Assembly (NCBI RefSeq): GCF_047948215.1
Contig: NC_134456.1
Coordinates: forward strand, 66,738,029-66,802,028
Direction of reading: 5' to 3'
From: Lycorma delicatula
Lineage: Eukaryota > Arthropoda > Insecta > Hemiptera > Fulgoridae
Length of the DNA: 64,000 nt
Program-made: the position numbers and the translations under genes
In this document: one piece after another, positions 12,851 to 23,759 of the stretch
Numbering within the stretch: the stretch's first letter is position 1
Layout of the letters: each line of letters begins with the position of its first letter
Notes under the pieces: generated by a model
The model's input: the letters and a program-made list of their open reading frames with translations, nothing else
Told to the model about the DNA's origin: nothing
The model's database searches: none

Positions 12851-13593
12851 GAGTGACACAGAAGAGTACTCATTTCTCAATGAATATAACACAATCTAAC
12901 ACCAAACTTTATTATACTTGTAAAATGCATGTGAACTAATGCTATTTATTTTTAATTTATTTCAGTCCATCCATTCATTCCGTGTGACAGTGTGGTGTAC
13001 ATCATCCAAGAGTAACATTATCGGTCCCTATTTTTGGTAAAAGGTGAGTGTAATGATCAGTGAATTACAATTATTACAAGCACATTATAAACACATTTAT
13101 TCCAACAGAACTACAGATTATGAACTTGGAACATGATGTGTGGCTCTAACAAGATGAGGCTACAGCTCATACCCCCAGATATTCTATGAATATCTAATGG
13201 GGATTGTTTCCTGGTCATTTGATTTCCCGGTTTGGAGATGTGCCTTGCCCTCCTTGATCGCCGCCTTACCTCAGTATCTGCGACTTCTTTCTGCGGCGAT
13301 ATATGTGTTAACAGACCCCGTTCATTAGATGAATTGAAGACATCTAGCTATTAGTGTAGAGGTGCAGCAGATCACTTAGGAGACACGGAAACGCTTATGG
13401 GTCAACTTTATCTCTTGGCTTGAAAATTCCATTATGCAAAATGGTCATTACCTTCCAGATGTAATTCTTTTACGCAACACAAATAACATTCCTTTCCACA
13501 CCTAATCAAGCCAAACTAATAAAGTTTGGTGTATAATTATCTTTGTAGTGTTCATTGTTCATTCAAAAATGAGTACACTACCCTGTGTCATTC
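12851..13593 (+). mobile_element. Internally deleted mariner-like element with long terminal inverted repeats
   Basis: The left end (gagtgacacag ... agtactcattt, 12851-12880) matches the inverted right end (aaatgagtacact ... ctgtgtcattc, ending 13593). The match resumes further in: accaaactttatta near 12901 and its complement taataaagtttggtgt near 13517, so each terminal repeat is about 65-75 bases. The flanks are TA on the right and CA on the left, compatible with a mutated TA target duplication. At about 0.74 kb it is roughly half the length expected for an autonomous copy. Confidence 0.8.
12964..13480 (+). pseudogene. Mariner-like transposase remnant (C-terminal half)
   Basis: Conceptual translation of the plus strand gives family blocks across several frames: TVWC and NIIGPYFW near 12985-13040, a VWLQQDEATAHTPR block near 13140-13175 that holds the second catalytic aspartate, HLISRFGDVPCPP near 13215-13255, and ICDFFLRRYM near 13275-13310 that holds the third aspartate. 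These correspond to QQDGATAHTAR, ISRFGDVPWPP and CDFFLWGYLK in the DUF4817-type transposases. Stop codons and shifts lie between the blocks. The N-terminal DNA-binding half and the first aspartate are missing. It cannot encode a transposase. Confidence 0.8.
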
Positions 13594-15216
13594 TATATAT
13601 ATATAAAATCAAATAGAGTACTGCACTATTTCGCTGGCCACATACATGATGAAATGTTTGTTTTAATAATTTTATTTAATGACTTTATATACTCTTGTGT
13701 ATGATCGCAATTTTAATCTTTTAATCGTTTAATATTGATTTTATAAATATCACACGACTGATGATGCAGGATTCCGCGAAAGTACCTTCGTGAAAAATTA
13801 TGAATATAAAAATAAGATTAGAGTTGTCTTACATCTGTACTTTGGTGGATTAAGTTGAATTATATATATTTGTATTTATATTATTGTAGAGGTGGGTGAT
13901 AAGTATTGATCTGCTTCCATCAGCTTGGATTAGACGTTATTCTTTAAATGGCACTGTGAACATATGTCACATTATTTATGTGAAAAATTTAACAAAAAAA
14001 TTCTTGGCGAAAACCGTATATCGATATCTCTACCCATTTTCACAATATTAGCTAATTAAAAGCCTACCGATTGAGGCTGCTGCTTTGAATGGCCCTGACC
14101 TAAAAAAAATTATAACACATTAATCAATCAAAAACAAAGAGATTTATGAAAATTTATTAATTCTGTTCACATTCACTGATTTTTTCTTAAAATCCTTTGA
14201 AACGGATTCACTACATTTTTGACATTCTTAATTTAAATAAATAAGGTTCATTTAATAACTTAATAATGTTGAATTCATCGTTGTACCAAAAGTTTTGATT
14301 CCTTTAATGCATTTTTTGATACAATTCAATACGTTAATATCGTTCAAAATTTAATTGCTACGATACAATTCTTTTGGATTACGATCTTGAAGTTGTTTTA
14401 AAGGCGTCGTTGAAGATTTACTTTTGTATCAAGTAAACATCTCCTTCATTGCTGTGATTGCCTGTTAGATGTTATGTTGTCAGAGGAACAGCATTTCTGG
14501 GTTTTCTTACCTTGCACCATTTGCGCTGCCATTTTGATGACAAATTATTTTGAGTATTACGACTATCATTTTATTAGCCTAAATATTCAGCTATATCAAA
14601 TCCTTTGAACCAGGATTTTAAGTGTAATATACTTTTGCATTCAAAAGTAGGAGCTCGAGGCTGAAGTTGAATTTGTTTGAGAACAAGAGGTACAAGTAAT
14701 TTTTATTGTAATATTATTGCAATAATATTATAATTTTATTATAATATTATTGCGAATATTATTGTCGTGTATGATGATTATAACAATCTCTCTTATATAT
14801 AAACATATCTCATGTTAAAATTGATTTGTGTTGTGTGTCTCTGAAGTATAGTCATGTTTAATGGACTTTTATTTAACTATACTTAATAATTAAGATTCGA
14901 CTTTGTTTTAAAATGAAATTTTAACAGGAAAAATGGTCTCGAGGAAAAATTATTTTATGAAATAACAATAATCTCAACAATTAATTTAAATTATTAAAGA
15001 CAATATTCATATATTACAGTCATTAAATAGACCAACAGAAATTTTTTTTCTTTAATAATACTAATAACTTATTTAACCATTTTTGTGTTGTTTTCTTAAA
15101 AATTGTTTTGGAGGATTCCCTTCACTAATAGACATGTAGAAATAGCTTTCAATTAATTACACAATCTACAACTACATAACATTTATAACAATTAGTGAAC
15201 GGAATGCTTACGAGAT
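13594..15216. other. AT-rich DNA, one short palindrome
   Basis: A short TA run follows the mariner end at 13594-13604. A perfect 22-bp palindrome (taatattattgcaataatatta) lies at 14709-14730, but it is pure AT apart from its centre. No gene was recognised. Confidence 0.5.
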
Positions 15217-16517
15217 CTGTAAATAAAGTAATGAGACTGGTTCAGAAAAACCTTTTATTTACAATAAAATTATACATGGACTCTATCACCTTTGAAATCG
15301 TTCCCTTGGGAAGCCAAGCAATACTTCAACGGTTTTCCCACTCTTCATAGCAGTGTTGGAACTCAGAAACCGAAATATCCTTCAGATGGTCAGTTACAAT
15401 TTTTTTAATGTTTTCTACTGTTCCAAAATGGTGTCCTTTGAGGTGGTTTTTTAAAGTCTGGAACAGGAAAAAGTCGCAGGGACTTAAGTCAGATGAATAA
15501 GATGGTTGAGGACCTACAGGAATGTTTTTCTTCGCCAAAAACTCATTAATTGAGAGTACAGGTGAAAAGATGCATTGTCATCATGCAGCAGTAGTTGTCT
15601 TTGATGGCTGGTCTCACGCGGGCAACTCTTTTCCGCAGTTCTTTCAAGAATTTTTCTGCAAACATTGATTTACAATCTGTCCTGTAAGCAAGAACTCCTT
15701 ATGGACAATCCCATAACTATTGAAGAAACAAATTAGCATTGTTTTAATTTTTGATTTGGTCATTTTTGCTTTTTTGGGACGTGGTGAGTTTGAAGTGTGC
15801 CGCTCCTTGCTCTGACATTTTGTTACTAAGTCGTACTAAAATATCCAAGACTCATCACCAGTAATAAAAATTTTTAGAAAATCAATTCAATCAGTTCGAT
15901 CAGTTAAATTCTATAAAACACGAAACACTTCTACCCTGTTGCTTTTCTGTTCAACAATGAGGTTTTTTGGGACCAATTTTGCACAAACTTTTTTCATGTC
16001 CAGTTCGATTGCCAAAATTTGTGGTATGGTTCAAATTCAATTCTTGCAATTCTTCAGTTTTTCTGACAGTTAATTGCCAGTTGTACCGTATCAAGTCTCT
16101 GATTCGCTTGACATTGTCGTCATTTTTTGCCGTTAACTTTCTTCCAGAGCGTGGATCGTCCGCAACTGATTCCTGGCCATCTGAAAATGCTTTAAACCAC
16201 CTAAAAACTTGGGCTCGTGACAAAGCGTCATCTACATACATCCTTTTCAATTTTGAAAAGGTTTCAGTAGCATTATCACCGAGTTTAACACAAAACTTGA
16301 TTGAACAACGTTGCTCACAATTAGTATCACTTATTTTTGTAACGCCCAACAAAAACTCGTTTCATGAAAAGTTTTTTCTACGTCTCACGTGGCAACAGTA
16401 GACTAAAAATATTGTTACCTGATTTGAATTAGCAGTTCATGTAACCATATTTACTAGTAACTTTACAGTGTTGCCTCTTTGGCTGCCAAAAATCTAGTCT
16501 CATTACTTTATTTCCAG
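15217..16517 (-). mobile_element. Near full-length mariner transposon, inactivated
   Basis: The terminal inverted repeats are ctgtaaataaagtaatgaga at 15217-15236 and its near-complement ending at 16517 (tctcattactttatttccag), differing at one position in that core. The span of about 1.3 kb is the standard mariner length. The transposase runs on the minus strand from about 16352 to 15290. I do not see an intact TA on either side, so the immediate flanks have mutated or the edges are off by a base or two. Confidence 0.92.
15290..16352 (-). pseudogene. Mariner transposase, frameshifted
   Basis: The first frame (16352-15951) encodes the N-terminal DNA-binding region: EQRCSIKFCVKLGDNATETF, SRAQVFRWFKAFSDGQESV and DDPRSGRKLTAK, characteristic of mariner transposases. 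It breaks near 15955. Between 15950 and 15540 the blocks VITGDESWIF (first catalytic aspartate), KSKIKTMLICFF, GIVHKEFL and HDDNASFH (second aspartate) appear in changing frames. The last open segment (to 15326) carries FLAKKNIP and SSDLSPCDFFLFQTLKNHL with the third aspartate, then YEEWENRW. All three catalytic aspartates can be located, but several frameshifts and a stop prevent one continuous protein. Confidence 0.92.
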
Positions 16518-17005
16518 ACTTCACATATAACAGTGATATTTTAGATAGCATTGTTGATTTGTTTAAAAAATACTGTATAGATTGACCTTAAATAAATGTA
16601 AACATATTGTTTCTAAATATTTAGAAAACCCTAAACAAAAATATTAAGAAATATTGACAATAAATATAATATACGTAAGAAACGATTTAAAACAAGAGAA
16701 ATTCCATCTTTACAAAATTTAGCTACATGAAGGATTCAGTGAATGTTTCTCACTGTCGGATTCAGTTTTGTGTCTATATTTTGATGATAACTTGTCCGCA
16801 ATCCTTTCTTTAGTGATGAATATACGTTCTGTAAAAATGAGTGTACGACACAGCTATATGTATTATAATCCAAAAATATTATTATTACTTGAAATTAAGA
16901 CTTAGTACCCCGAAAAGTTTAGCGTTTAGATAGATTATCATTATACATTATTATGTAACTGGAAAGATTTATCATGTGATATGTTGATGTTATCATGTAA
17001 GATGA
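16518..17005. other. AT-rich spacer between two transposon remnants
   Basis: No gene or repeat recognised. Confidence 0.5.
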
Positions 17006-17265
17006 AGCTGTTTTCCAATAATATTGTGCTCCTCCTTATTTCACCAGAGAAGTAAGACGATTTTTAAATTCTGAATTTCCAGAAAAATGGATAGGTTGAA
17101 GAGGTTGTTATGGGGTTAGAATTGCCACCACGTTATCCATTCTCCTTACCTTATGCTACTGGAATTTTTCTTGCTGTGCCGTTTAAGGTCCATTGTTTTC
17201 AAAATCTCTGTAACAGACATTGATAACCTGAAGAATAGGATAAATTATACGTATCAATCCCTTAC
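17006..17265 (+). pseudogene. Mariner-like (DUF4817-type) transposase scrap
   Basis: Plus-strand translation near 17007-17100 gives AVFQ, a stop, YCAPPYF, then TREVRRFLNSEFPEKWIGRR, matching the family block FQQDGAPPHF ... VRRFLDEQFP ... WIGR. The glutamine-aspartate-glycine of the catalytic block has decayed to stop-Y-C. A second frame continues with LPPRYPFSLPY, and a third with LEFFLLCRLRSIVF and VTDIDNLKNRI, equivalent to PPRSPDLTPLDFFLWG and the following helix. It is shorter and more decayed than the other copies, and no terminal repeats were found. It is distinct in sequence from the elements at 4.3 and 12.9 kb. Confidence 0.75.
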
Positions 17266-18434
17266 CATAATTTGTTTCTAAATGTAAGGTTTTAATATAT
17301 TGTACGATAAAATGTACTACTGCGTAGATGGTAAAAGCTCCAGTTTACTATATGTGCTGCTAGTAATATTAAGAATAAAAAATTAATAAATGCTCAATTT
17401 TTATTTTATGTTAATATTAAAAGTTAATAGAAATGACTTTAATAACAGAATAACGAGGGAATTTTTATGTTTACCTGACTCATTTATTATTAGTAAAAAT
17501 ATACGTATGGAAAATTAATAAATAAGCACTCAGTACTATTGTTCCATAGAATTTTAAATGAGTAATATCATAATAGGTAAAAATATTGTTTTGCTGTTAT
17601 CACGTCAAATTTTACATGAAAACGATCTGTCTATCATATAACCATAGTGCAGTTTAAACAAATTAAAACTTAGTCCAATATGGTGTATGCCAAAAAAATA
17701 GTATGTCTAAACTAAATTTGGCTCTGTTGAGAATTCCCTAAATTAATAAATGTATAAAAAAATTAGGGGAGGAAATTTTAGGGATCTAAATTAATATTCA
17801 ATGTTAAAGACTTTGTTAGCAGAACGCTTTTTAGACTCTATGCTTATATTACAGACAATTTCTACCACGGCAGTTTTAAAGGGAATTTTAAAAATTACAA
17901 AAGGTTTTACATCAATTTTTTACTTATTTTATATTCGATTAAAAATATATCACCAATAAACATTAACGTTCTTACAGTTTCTGAAATGCTTATTAAATAT
18001 TTTTTGGAAGTCATGATACCGTACTCCACCACTGTTACTGTAAATAAATGTTCATGTTATGTTGTACTAAAATCTTATACACTGTTTTTTTTTTTTTTTT
18101 TGTAGAATTTTCTATAACAAAACTATTCATTCCAAGGTTTTTTAAATAATCCTCTTGAAAAAAAAGGCATTGTTTCAATTATTCTTGGCAATAACAGTAA
18201 TTACTATAATTGATCTTTCCGTTATATTTCAAAAGGTTCAATGGTTTACAAGAATGTGCTCGAAGTATCGGGTAAAACTGGTTGTAAATAGTTGAATCAT
18301 AAGTAAAAATAAACACATGTTCTTTATGGTTAATCCTTGATTATGAAAGTAGATAATTATAAAAAAATAATTTTAAAATTATTTGCTGTAAAGCATGAAA
18401 GTCGATATCGTTTATCTTTGCAATATTACTTAGG

Positions 18435-18479
<45 letters not shown>

Positions 18480-20100
18480 CTTCTTTTAATAAGGTATAAA
18501 TCCTCATATTTATAAATGATTATAATTAAAGTTATTATTTATTAAAACAATTGTCTTCCTTATTCCTTTTTGTACAGTTGCGTAACTGTTACTTTTTTAG
18601 TGTATTTTACTCCTTCTATATAAAAAGGCATGAGAAAGTTCAACACTAAAACAAAGTAAAGAAGATAATTAACTTTTAAGAAAGTGAAACTTTGAACTTA
18701 AATTAAGAGCAATCCTGGAAGGCATTTTTTAAGAGCGGAATCGATTACCCGGTGATTCAAATCTACTTTAGAATAAACTATTCCTCTTATATATAAATAA
18801 TTTGTCACGTATCTCATGTTAAAATTTCATCTTAAAATCTCAAGATATTAATTTGCAAAACATTATGCTTGGGTATGTAGTAACACGAAACGGAAGATAT
18901 AAAAGAAAAATTAATATTTTAATAAAAAATAAAAATTAAAGTAACATTTAACGATATAAGAACTTTTAACACCAAGATTACCTAACTGATTAGGATTATA
19001 AGCTGACCGTATCTGCTTCTGTCAGTAAAAACATACACTTTTCTTGTTTGAAGCGTAAAAAATTCAGAATTCTATTAAACGAAATTAATTTTCTTTAAGA
19101 AAAAGTTCAAAAACTGATGGAATAAATGTCTAAAGAAAAACTGTATAGAAAAAATTAAAAACGATTGTAGAAAAAAATCCATAAAGACGAAAAGTAGTAG
19201 GATGTACGTTAAATTTTAATGCAGAAATACTTCTTAAATACAAAGCAATAATTTGTGACTCGACAAGAGAGATAAACTGAAGTTTACAATACTTGTGTAA
19301 CACAGATACATACCTTGACAAAGAAAGGACACGATATTAGAACGAAAAGTTAAATCCAGGATTTATCTGAACGTTCAACGTTTTTATCTATACCTGAAAA
19401 GTTTTACAACAACGTACGCAGAGAGAAATTAGTGTAGCTACAAAGAAAAGAGTAGATGACTTTTATTCTGTTTATTTAAATTTTATTTATACTATTAATA
19501 TATAGGTTGTAATGTTAAAAAAAAAATTATTGTATTTCATTGTCCACTTTAACGAGATAAGTGGTGTAATATTTTTAAAAAAATACGTCTAGTTACAAAG
19601 CAAATATATTTTTATAAAGATTAAAAGTAAGTTAATTTTCGACATATTCGATTTTGCGACATATTTGATAGATCTTTCTTCGATCCTAAACCTAGTGAAA
19701 TATTAGATTAGATGTTAAATCAAGACGTAGAATTATGGAATACTATCTTAGATAATTCCGAATATTTTGATTAAGTATGATTTTAAACATCTTAAATGTT
19801 TTAAAACCTAAAATTTATTGTATTCAATCTGACCGCCGCGCCGTAGGGGAAGACAACCACCCGCCTTGTGACGATATCCCGGTCGCCATACCACTCTCCT
19901 CGTTCCTAGCCCTGATCGGCTTTACCGGAGATCGTTTTTTAGACCTTCTAAACTTGATAACACAACAGTCATCTGTTTATGTACACTCGCATATATAATT
20001 AATGTTCAGCCACCTGTACAAATTTAATGTTAAAATTCATTGTCCATCCCAAAAGATCTTTCGCTAACCAAAAATTAGAAACATAATTTTCCGGTGTATT
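17266..20100. other. AT-rich DNA with a GT microsatellite and one GC-rich patch
   Basis: A GC-rich patch at 19828-19960 stands out; its plus-strand frame (19777-19998) holds a D-R-R-A-V-G-E-D-N-H-P-P-like stretch I do not recognise, and it may be a small retrotransposon fragment. Otherwise only simple AT-rich sequence was seen. Confidence 0.45.
18438..18480. repeat. (GT)n microsatellite ending in (GC)n
   Basis: Seventeen or so GT units are followed by gcgcgcgc. It is a simple sequence repeat capable of forming Z-DNA. Confidence 0.97.
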
Positions 20101-20841
20101 TCCAAATCTTGTTACATATCTCGTTTTACCTCGAAACTCTATTTATTTTAAATGTGCTACTTCTAAATATTTACTTCTATACTTCTAATATTTTACATTG
20201 CAAAACTTTAATATTTCTTATAACCTCTTGCATTTGTAGTTTATTTTAAATGTTTATAACTTGTAATTGTCTACTCTCTTTTTCATTTTCTTCTTTTGAT
20301 TGAATATATGTTTATTTTCCCAAATTATTTCTGGAAAAGAGTATTTGTTATAAGTTAACAAACCATTTGGTTTTAGTTTTAAAAACCATTCCTTCTTTGG
20401 TTCTTTAAAAAACGTTCAATATAAAAACCTTTTCCGGTTTACCTTCTTTTATAATCAAACCACCAACACATGAAAACTTATTCATATACTTTACCAGAAA
20501 AACATAAAAAAGACATAGTCGAATTCTAAGCAACATTTATCTAAATTCTTTTGAATATTTCAGTAAGTTCTTTGGTAACAAGCCTATAGATTATATCTTT
20601 ATCAATGATCTGTCCATAAGTCTTTCTATTTTAGATTCATTATTTCAAGAAATTTCTTCTTAACAAAACAAGGTTTTTTACCTTTCAATTATTCTTTCTT
20701 TTTAAATAAAATAAGTTCGGTTCGGTAAAAAGTTCTACTTCTTTAATTTTGCATACGGTTAAATTACTGTTCATATTAATTCTTTTCCATGAGATATAAG
20801 GCTTACATTTTTCTTTTGCAATCAGTCTAAATGCTTTGAAT

Positions 20842-21090
20842 TCATCGTTGGAAATCAGCTGATTTCGAAGTCAGGAGTTGCAGGTCCAAATCCTAGTAAA
20901 GGCAGATACTTTTTTACGGATTTCAAACTATATCTTAGATACCGGTGTTCTTTAGAGGTTGGGTTTCAATCAACCACACATTTTAGGAATGGTCGATCTG
21001 AGGCTGTGCAAGACTGCACTTCATTTACATTCATACATATGGGTCCTATGAAGTAATTCCTTACGGTGGTTCCGGAGGCTACGTATAAAA
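20842..21090 (+). repeat. tRNA-derived SINE, family A, copy 2 (5' truncated)
   Basis: It begins inside the tRNA-like head at tcatcg ... aaatcagctgatttcgaagtc and continues through box B-like gcaggtccaaatcct, then the shared body (tttacggattt, gataccggtgttctttagagg, gggtttcaatcaacc, ttccggaggct). Box A and the first 50 or so bases of the family are missing. The 3' end passes into an A-rich stretch (aaaaataaagaag). No target-site duplication was detected. Confidence 0.85.
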
Positions 21091-21695
21091 ATAAAGAAGA
21101 ATATATTTTGGAATTGTGGCAAATAAGCTCCGTGGTTTACAAAAATAAGTTATACTTGCTTTATTTAGTAAAAACGCTTTTTTCTGAAATTTCAATAAGA
21201 TAAAAAACATAAAATTAAATTTAAACGCATTATGAATAAAATGTATTAATTCATCTCTTTTATATTTTTCACTTAGTAATTTTATTTAATAACCGGTAAC
21301 TTTATCCGTTCTCCGATTTTTATTTGTCAATAAATGTAACTTAAAATATCCATTTCAATATTATAATTGTCCAAGAATTTGTTATCTTCTTTCATTATTA
21401 GGCAAGTGGAACACTATAAATTAAAACTTTGTGAAATAATTATAAATGTTATTTGAAACCTCGAGACTTTCGTGGGGTCTTTTAGTTTGGTATTACCCTA
21501 TGATTTATAGTTTTAAATTTTACTTTCAATATAGTTAACCCTTTTTCTTTGCTTCTGGATTGGAAAATGTTTATTTTAATCTTTTAACGAACAATTTAAA
21601 AAATCTAACGGATGGCAAGACTTATTTACAACTGCTGAAGTCATTTGGAATACAGATTTATTATAAATTTTTGCTTTAATATTCTTTCCACGTTG

Positions 21696-21701
<6 letters not shown>

Positions 21702-21737
<36 letters not shown>
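21702..21737. repeat. (TA)n microsatellite
   Basis: A TA run of about 36 bases. It produces the alternating Y-I stretch in the minus-strand frame at 21576-21809. Confidence 0.95.
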
Positions 21738-21738
<1 letters not shown>

Positions 21739-22458
21739 GTTAAAAAATCAATTCTGACTGTTATCGTTATCGACTGTGCGTTTTTTACAATTTTTAGAAT
21801 TTTAATCAAATCTACTTTTGAAATTGAAATTTCTAATTAAAATTAAATATATTTCCCCATCTTTCTAAAAATAGTAGTAAAATCTTCAGTAATATCTAAA
21901 TCAGTATCATCGAAATTCTCTCGTTTAAGGTATTTTGAAAAAGCTGGTAAATCTTCTAATAAAACCTCCATTTTTTTTAAATCTGAATGTTCTACCGTTT
22001 AATTCACGTTTACAAGTTGTTTTTAAATATGTTTTGAATATCTGTAAATCTTCCTATTCAATAATTTCATCTAAAATAACCTAATAAAACTGTATTTTTA
22101 GTTTGTTAATCATATCCAGGAAGTTTTAATTTGGAAAATTTATCTCTTATAAAAATGACATAAGACCCCCTTTTTTTATATGTATATGTGTAATCCATTC
22201 GCAAATTAAAATCTTCTGTGTAATTTTAATTTTGTGCATCCTTAATTAAGTTTCATATATTTTTAAGTAAAAACCTGTTTATTGATTGAAATCCTTTCTC
22301 AATCCATTACATTAAAACCTTTAAAGTTTAATTATCTATCTCTTTTTGGTAGCTGAAATTTTATTTTCTAGTGCTCATTTTAGATATCATACGATATCCA
22401 AAATTAAATTTTGTATTAATTAATGGAATTTTACATTCTAATAAGAAAATTAAGCTTT

Positions 22459-22478
22459 TATATATATATATATATATA
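22459..22478. repeat. Short (TA)n run
   Basis: About ten TA units. Confidence 0.9.
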
Positions 22479-23137
22479 AGAATTTAATAGCGAAAAATGA
22501 ATAACATTGAAGATGAGTGAGGTGTAAATTTACCTATTTGAAATAAATGTAAGATTTAAAAAATCAATAAGACAAATTTAAGCAATCAGTCAGAAAATTA
22601 GATGTTGAACGCAAAAGCTATGGTCGAAACTACACGATTACTTTTGATTTAGAAAAAAATCAAGTGAAAGAAGTTACTAAATTTACGGATGAATAAGGGT
22701 GAATTTATAAGTTAAGGCTGAATTTTTCAATTATAATGAAAATTTGCGCAAGCAAGTGATGGAGGGTTTGTCTGTATTATGACTTCTAGCGATTTAATAC
22801 CAGGATAATGATGCTTAATAAGCATTCTAAAGTATTTTCATCCATCAAAAACAATCTCAATTTTCTATTGGAATATTTTTGCCTGATTATCCAAGATTTA
22901 TTATAAGTAAAAGTCAATTATTTTAAATTAAAATGTAATCTTGCATAAGTACTATTCGTTAGTCGTTTAATGGACTTTGGTTCATTAAAAGTGATTATGA
23001 ATTTTTACGATTAGTAATTTAAATAAAAATACAAATGTTTTTTTTAATTTTTCTGAAAACTTTTGTAACTTAATTCAGATACTATTATTATCAAATTTTC
23101 AGGTGTATAATAAAAAATCTGATGTGGACACCACATG

Positions 23138-23738
23138 ACTTCTTTGTACGCCTATTAAACTAGATATACATAATATTTTAATTCATTAATAACTTCAGAT
23201 ATATATATATTTTTTATTGTTATTGAAATATTATTACTATAAATTATTATTTTATTATTTACAGTCAGAAGCTAATAATTATTAATGAATCAATATATTT
23301 AAATTTAAAAAAAGTTTAAAAAAAAGAGTTGAAGTCGGATTCGAACCGATGTGCCTTCCTGTTGTAAGATCAAATATTTCTTTAATTAAAATTTTATTTG
23401 GCTATAACTCTTAAAATAAGTAACATTTATGATATATCGTTGAAATTCTCTCAATGAGGAATTATTAGTGCAGTTAAGTAAAATTTTTGAACACTTTTGG
23501 TTCAGTCGATTGCAATCAAAAGGGAAGGCGCACAACTAGAACAGTCCTAAATCCAAAATTTTAACATCCTATGGCAAATCGTTTTTGAATTATGCAAGAT
23601 ACATATGTTCGTACATACCTACAGACGTCACACCGAAACTAGTCAATATGGATTCAGTGATGTTCAAAATGGATATTTCCGTTGAAATCTGGAAACCGAC
23701 ATTTTTCGCGATCCTTCCTTTACTTCGTACAAGGAAGT
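23138..23738. mobile_element. Non-autonomous element with short terminal inverted repeats
   Basis: The left end acttctttgtacg (23138-23150) is the inverted partner, with one mismatch, of cgtacaaggaagt at the right end (23726-23738). The 0.6 kb between has no credible gene. The left two-thirds (23123-23520) is repeated in inverted orientation at 32990-33407, where the end reads acttccttgtacg and matches the right terminus exactly. A tRNA box B-like string (ggttcgaatcc on the minus strand, near 23340) lies inside. Its class (MITE, Helitron-like or other) cannot be decided from here. Confidence 0.6.
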
Positions 23739-23759
23739 AAAACATATTTTCCCGTTGGT

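Larger units (their letters stand above)
20100..23100 (-). other. Region of decayed, unidentified reading frames
   Basis: Between simple repeats, both strands hold moderately long pieces of plausible protein sequence broken by stops. On the minus strand near 21860-21985 one segment reads LLEDLPAFSKYLKREN followed by DTDLDITEDFTTIFRKMG; on the plus strand near 22600-22695 another reads RNYTITFDLEKNQVKEV. I do not recognise these families. A similar short block occurs near 53690-53730. These could be remains of a large DNA transposon, of an integrated virus, or chance frames in AT-rich DNA. Confidence 0.3.

Noticed and set aside
15967..16401. 144-codon plus-strand open frame
   Set aside because: It is the complement of the mariner transposase N-terminus, which has clear family motifs on the minus strand.
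14785..18835. Short similarity between 14785-14822 and 18782-18826 (cttatatataaa ... atctcatgttaaaatt)
   Set aside because: The shared part is under 45 bases and AT-rich, with no extension on either side, so it does not define a repeat family.
23325..23360. tRNA box B-like string taken as a tRNA gene
   Set aside because: No box A or acceptor stem in register; it lies inside a repeat whose second copy has lost the string.
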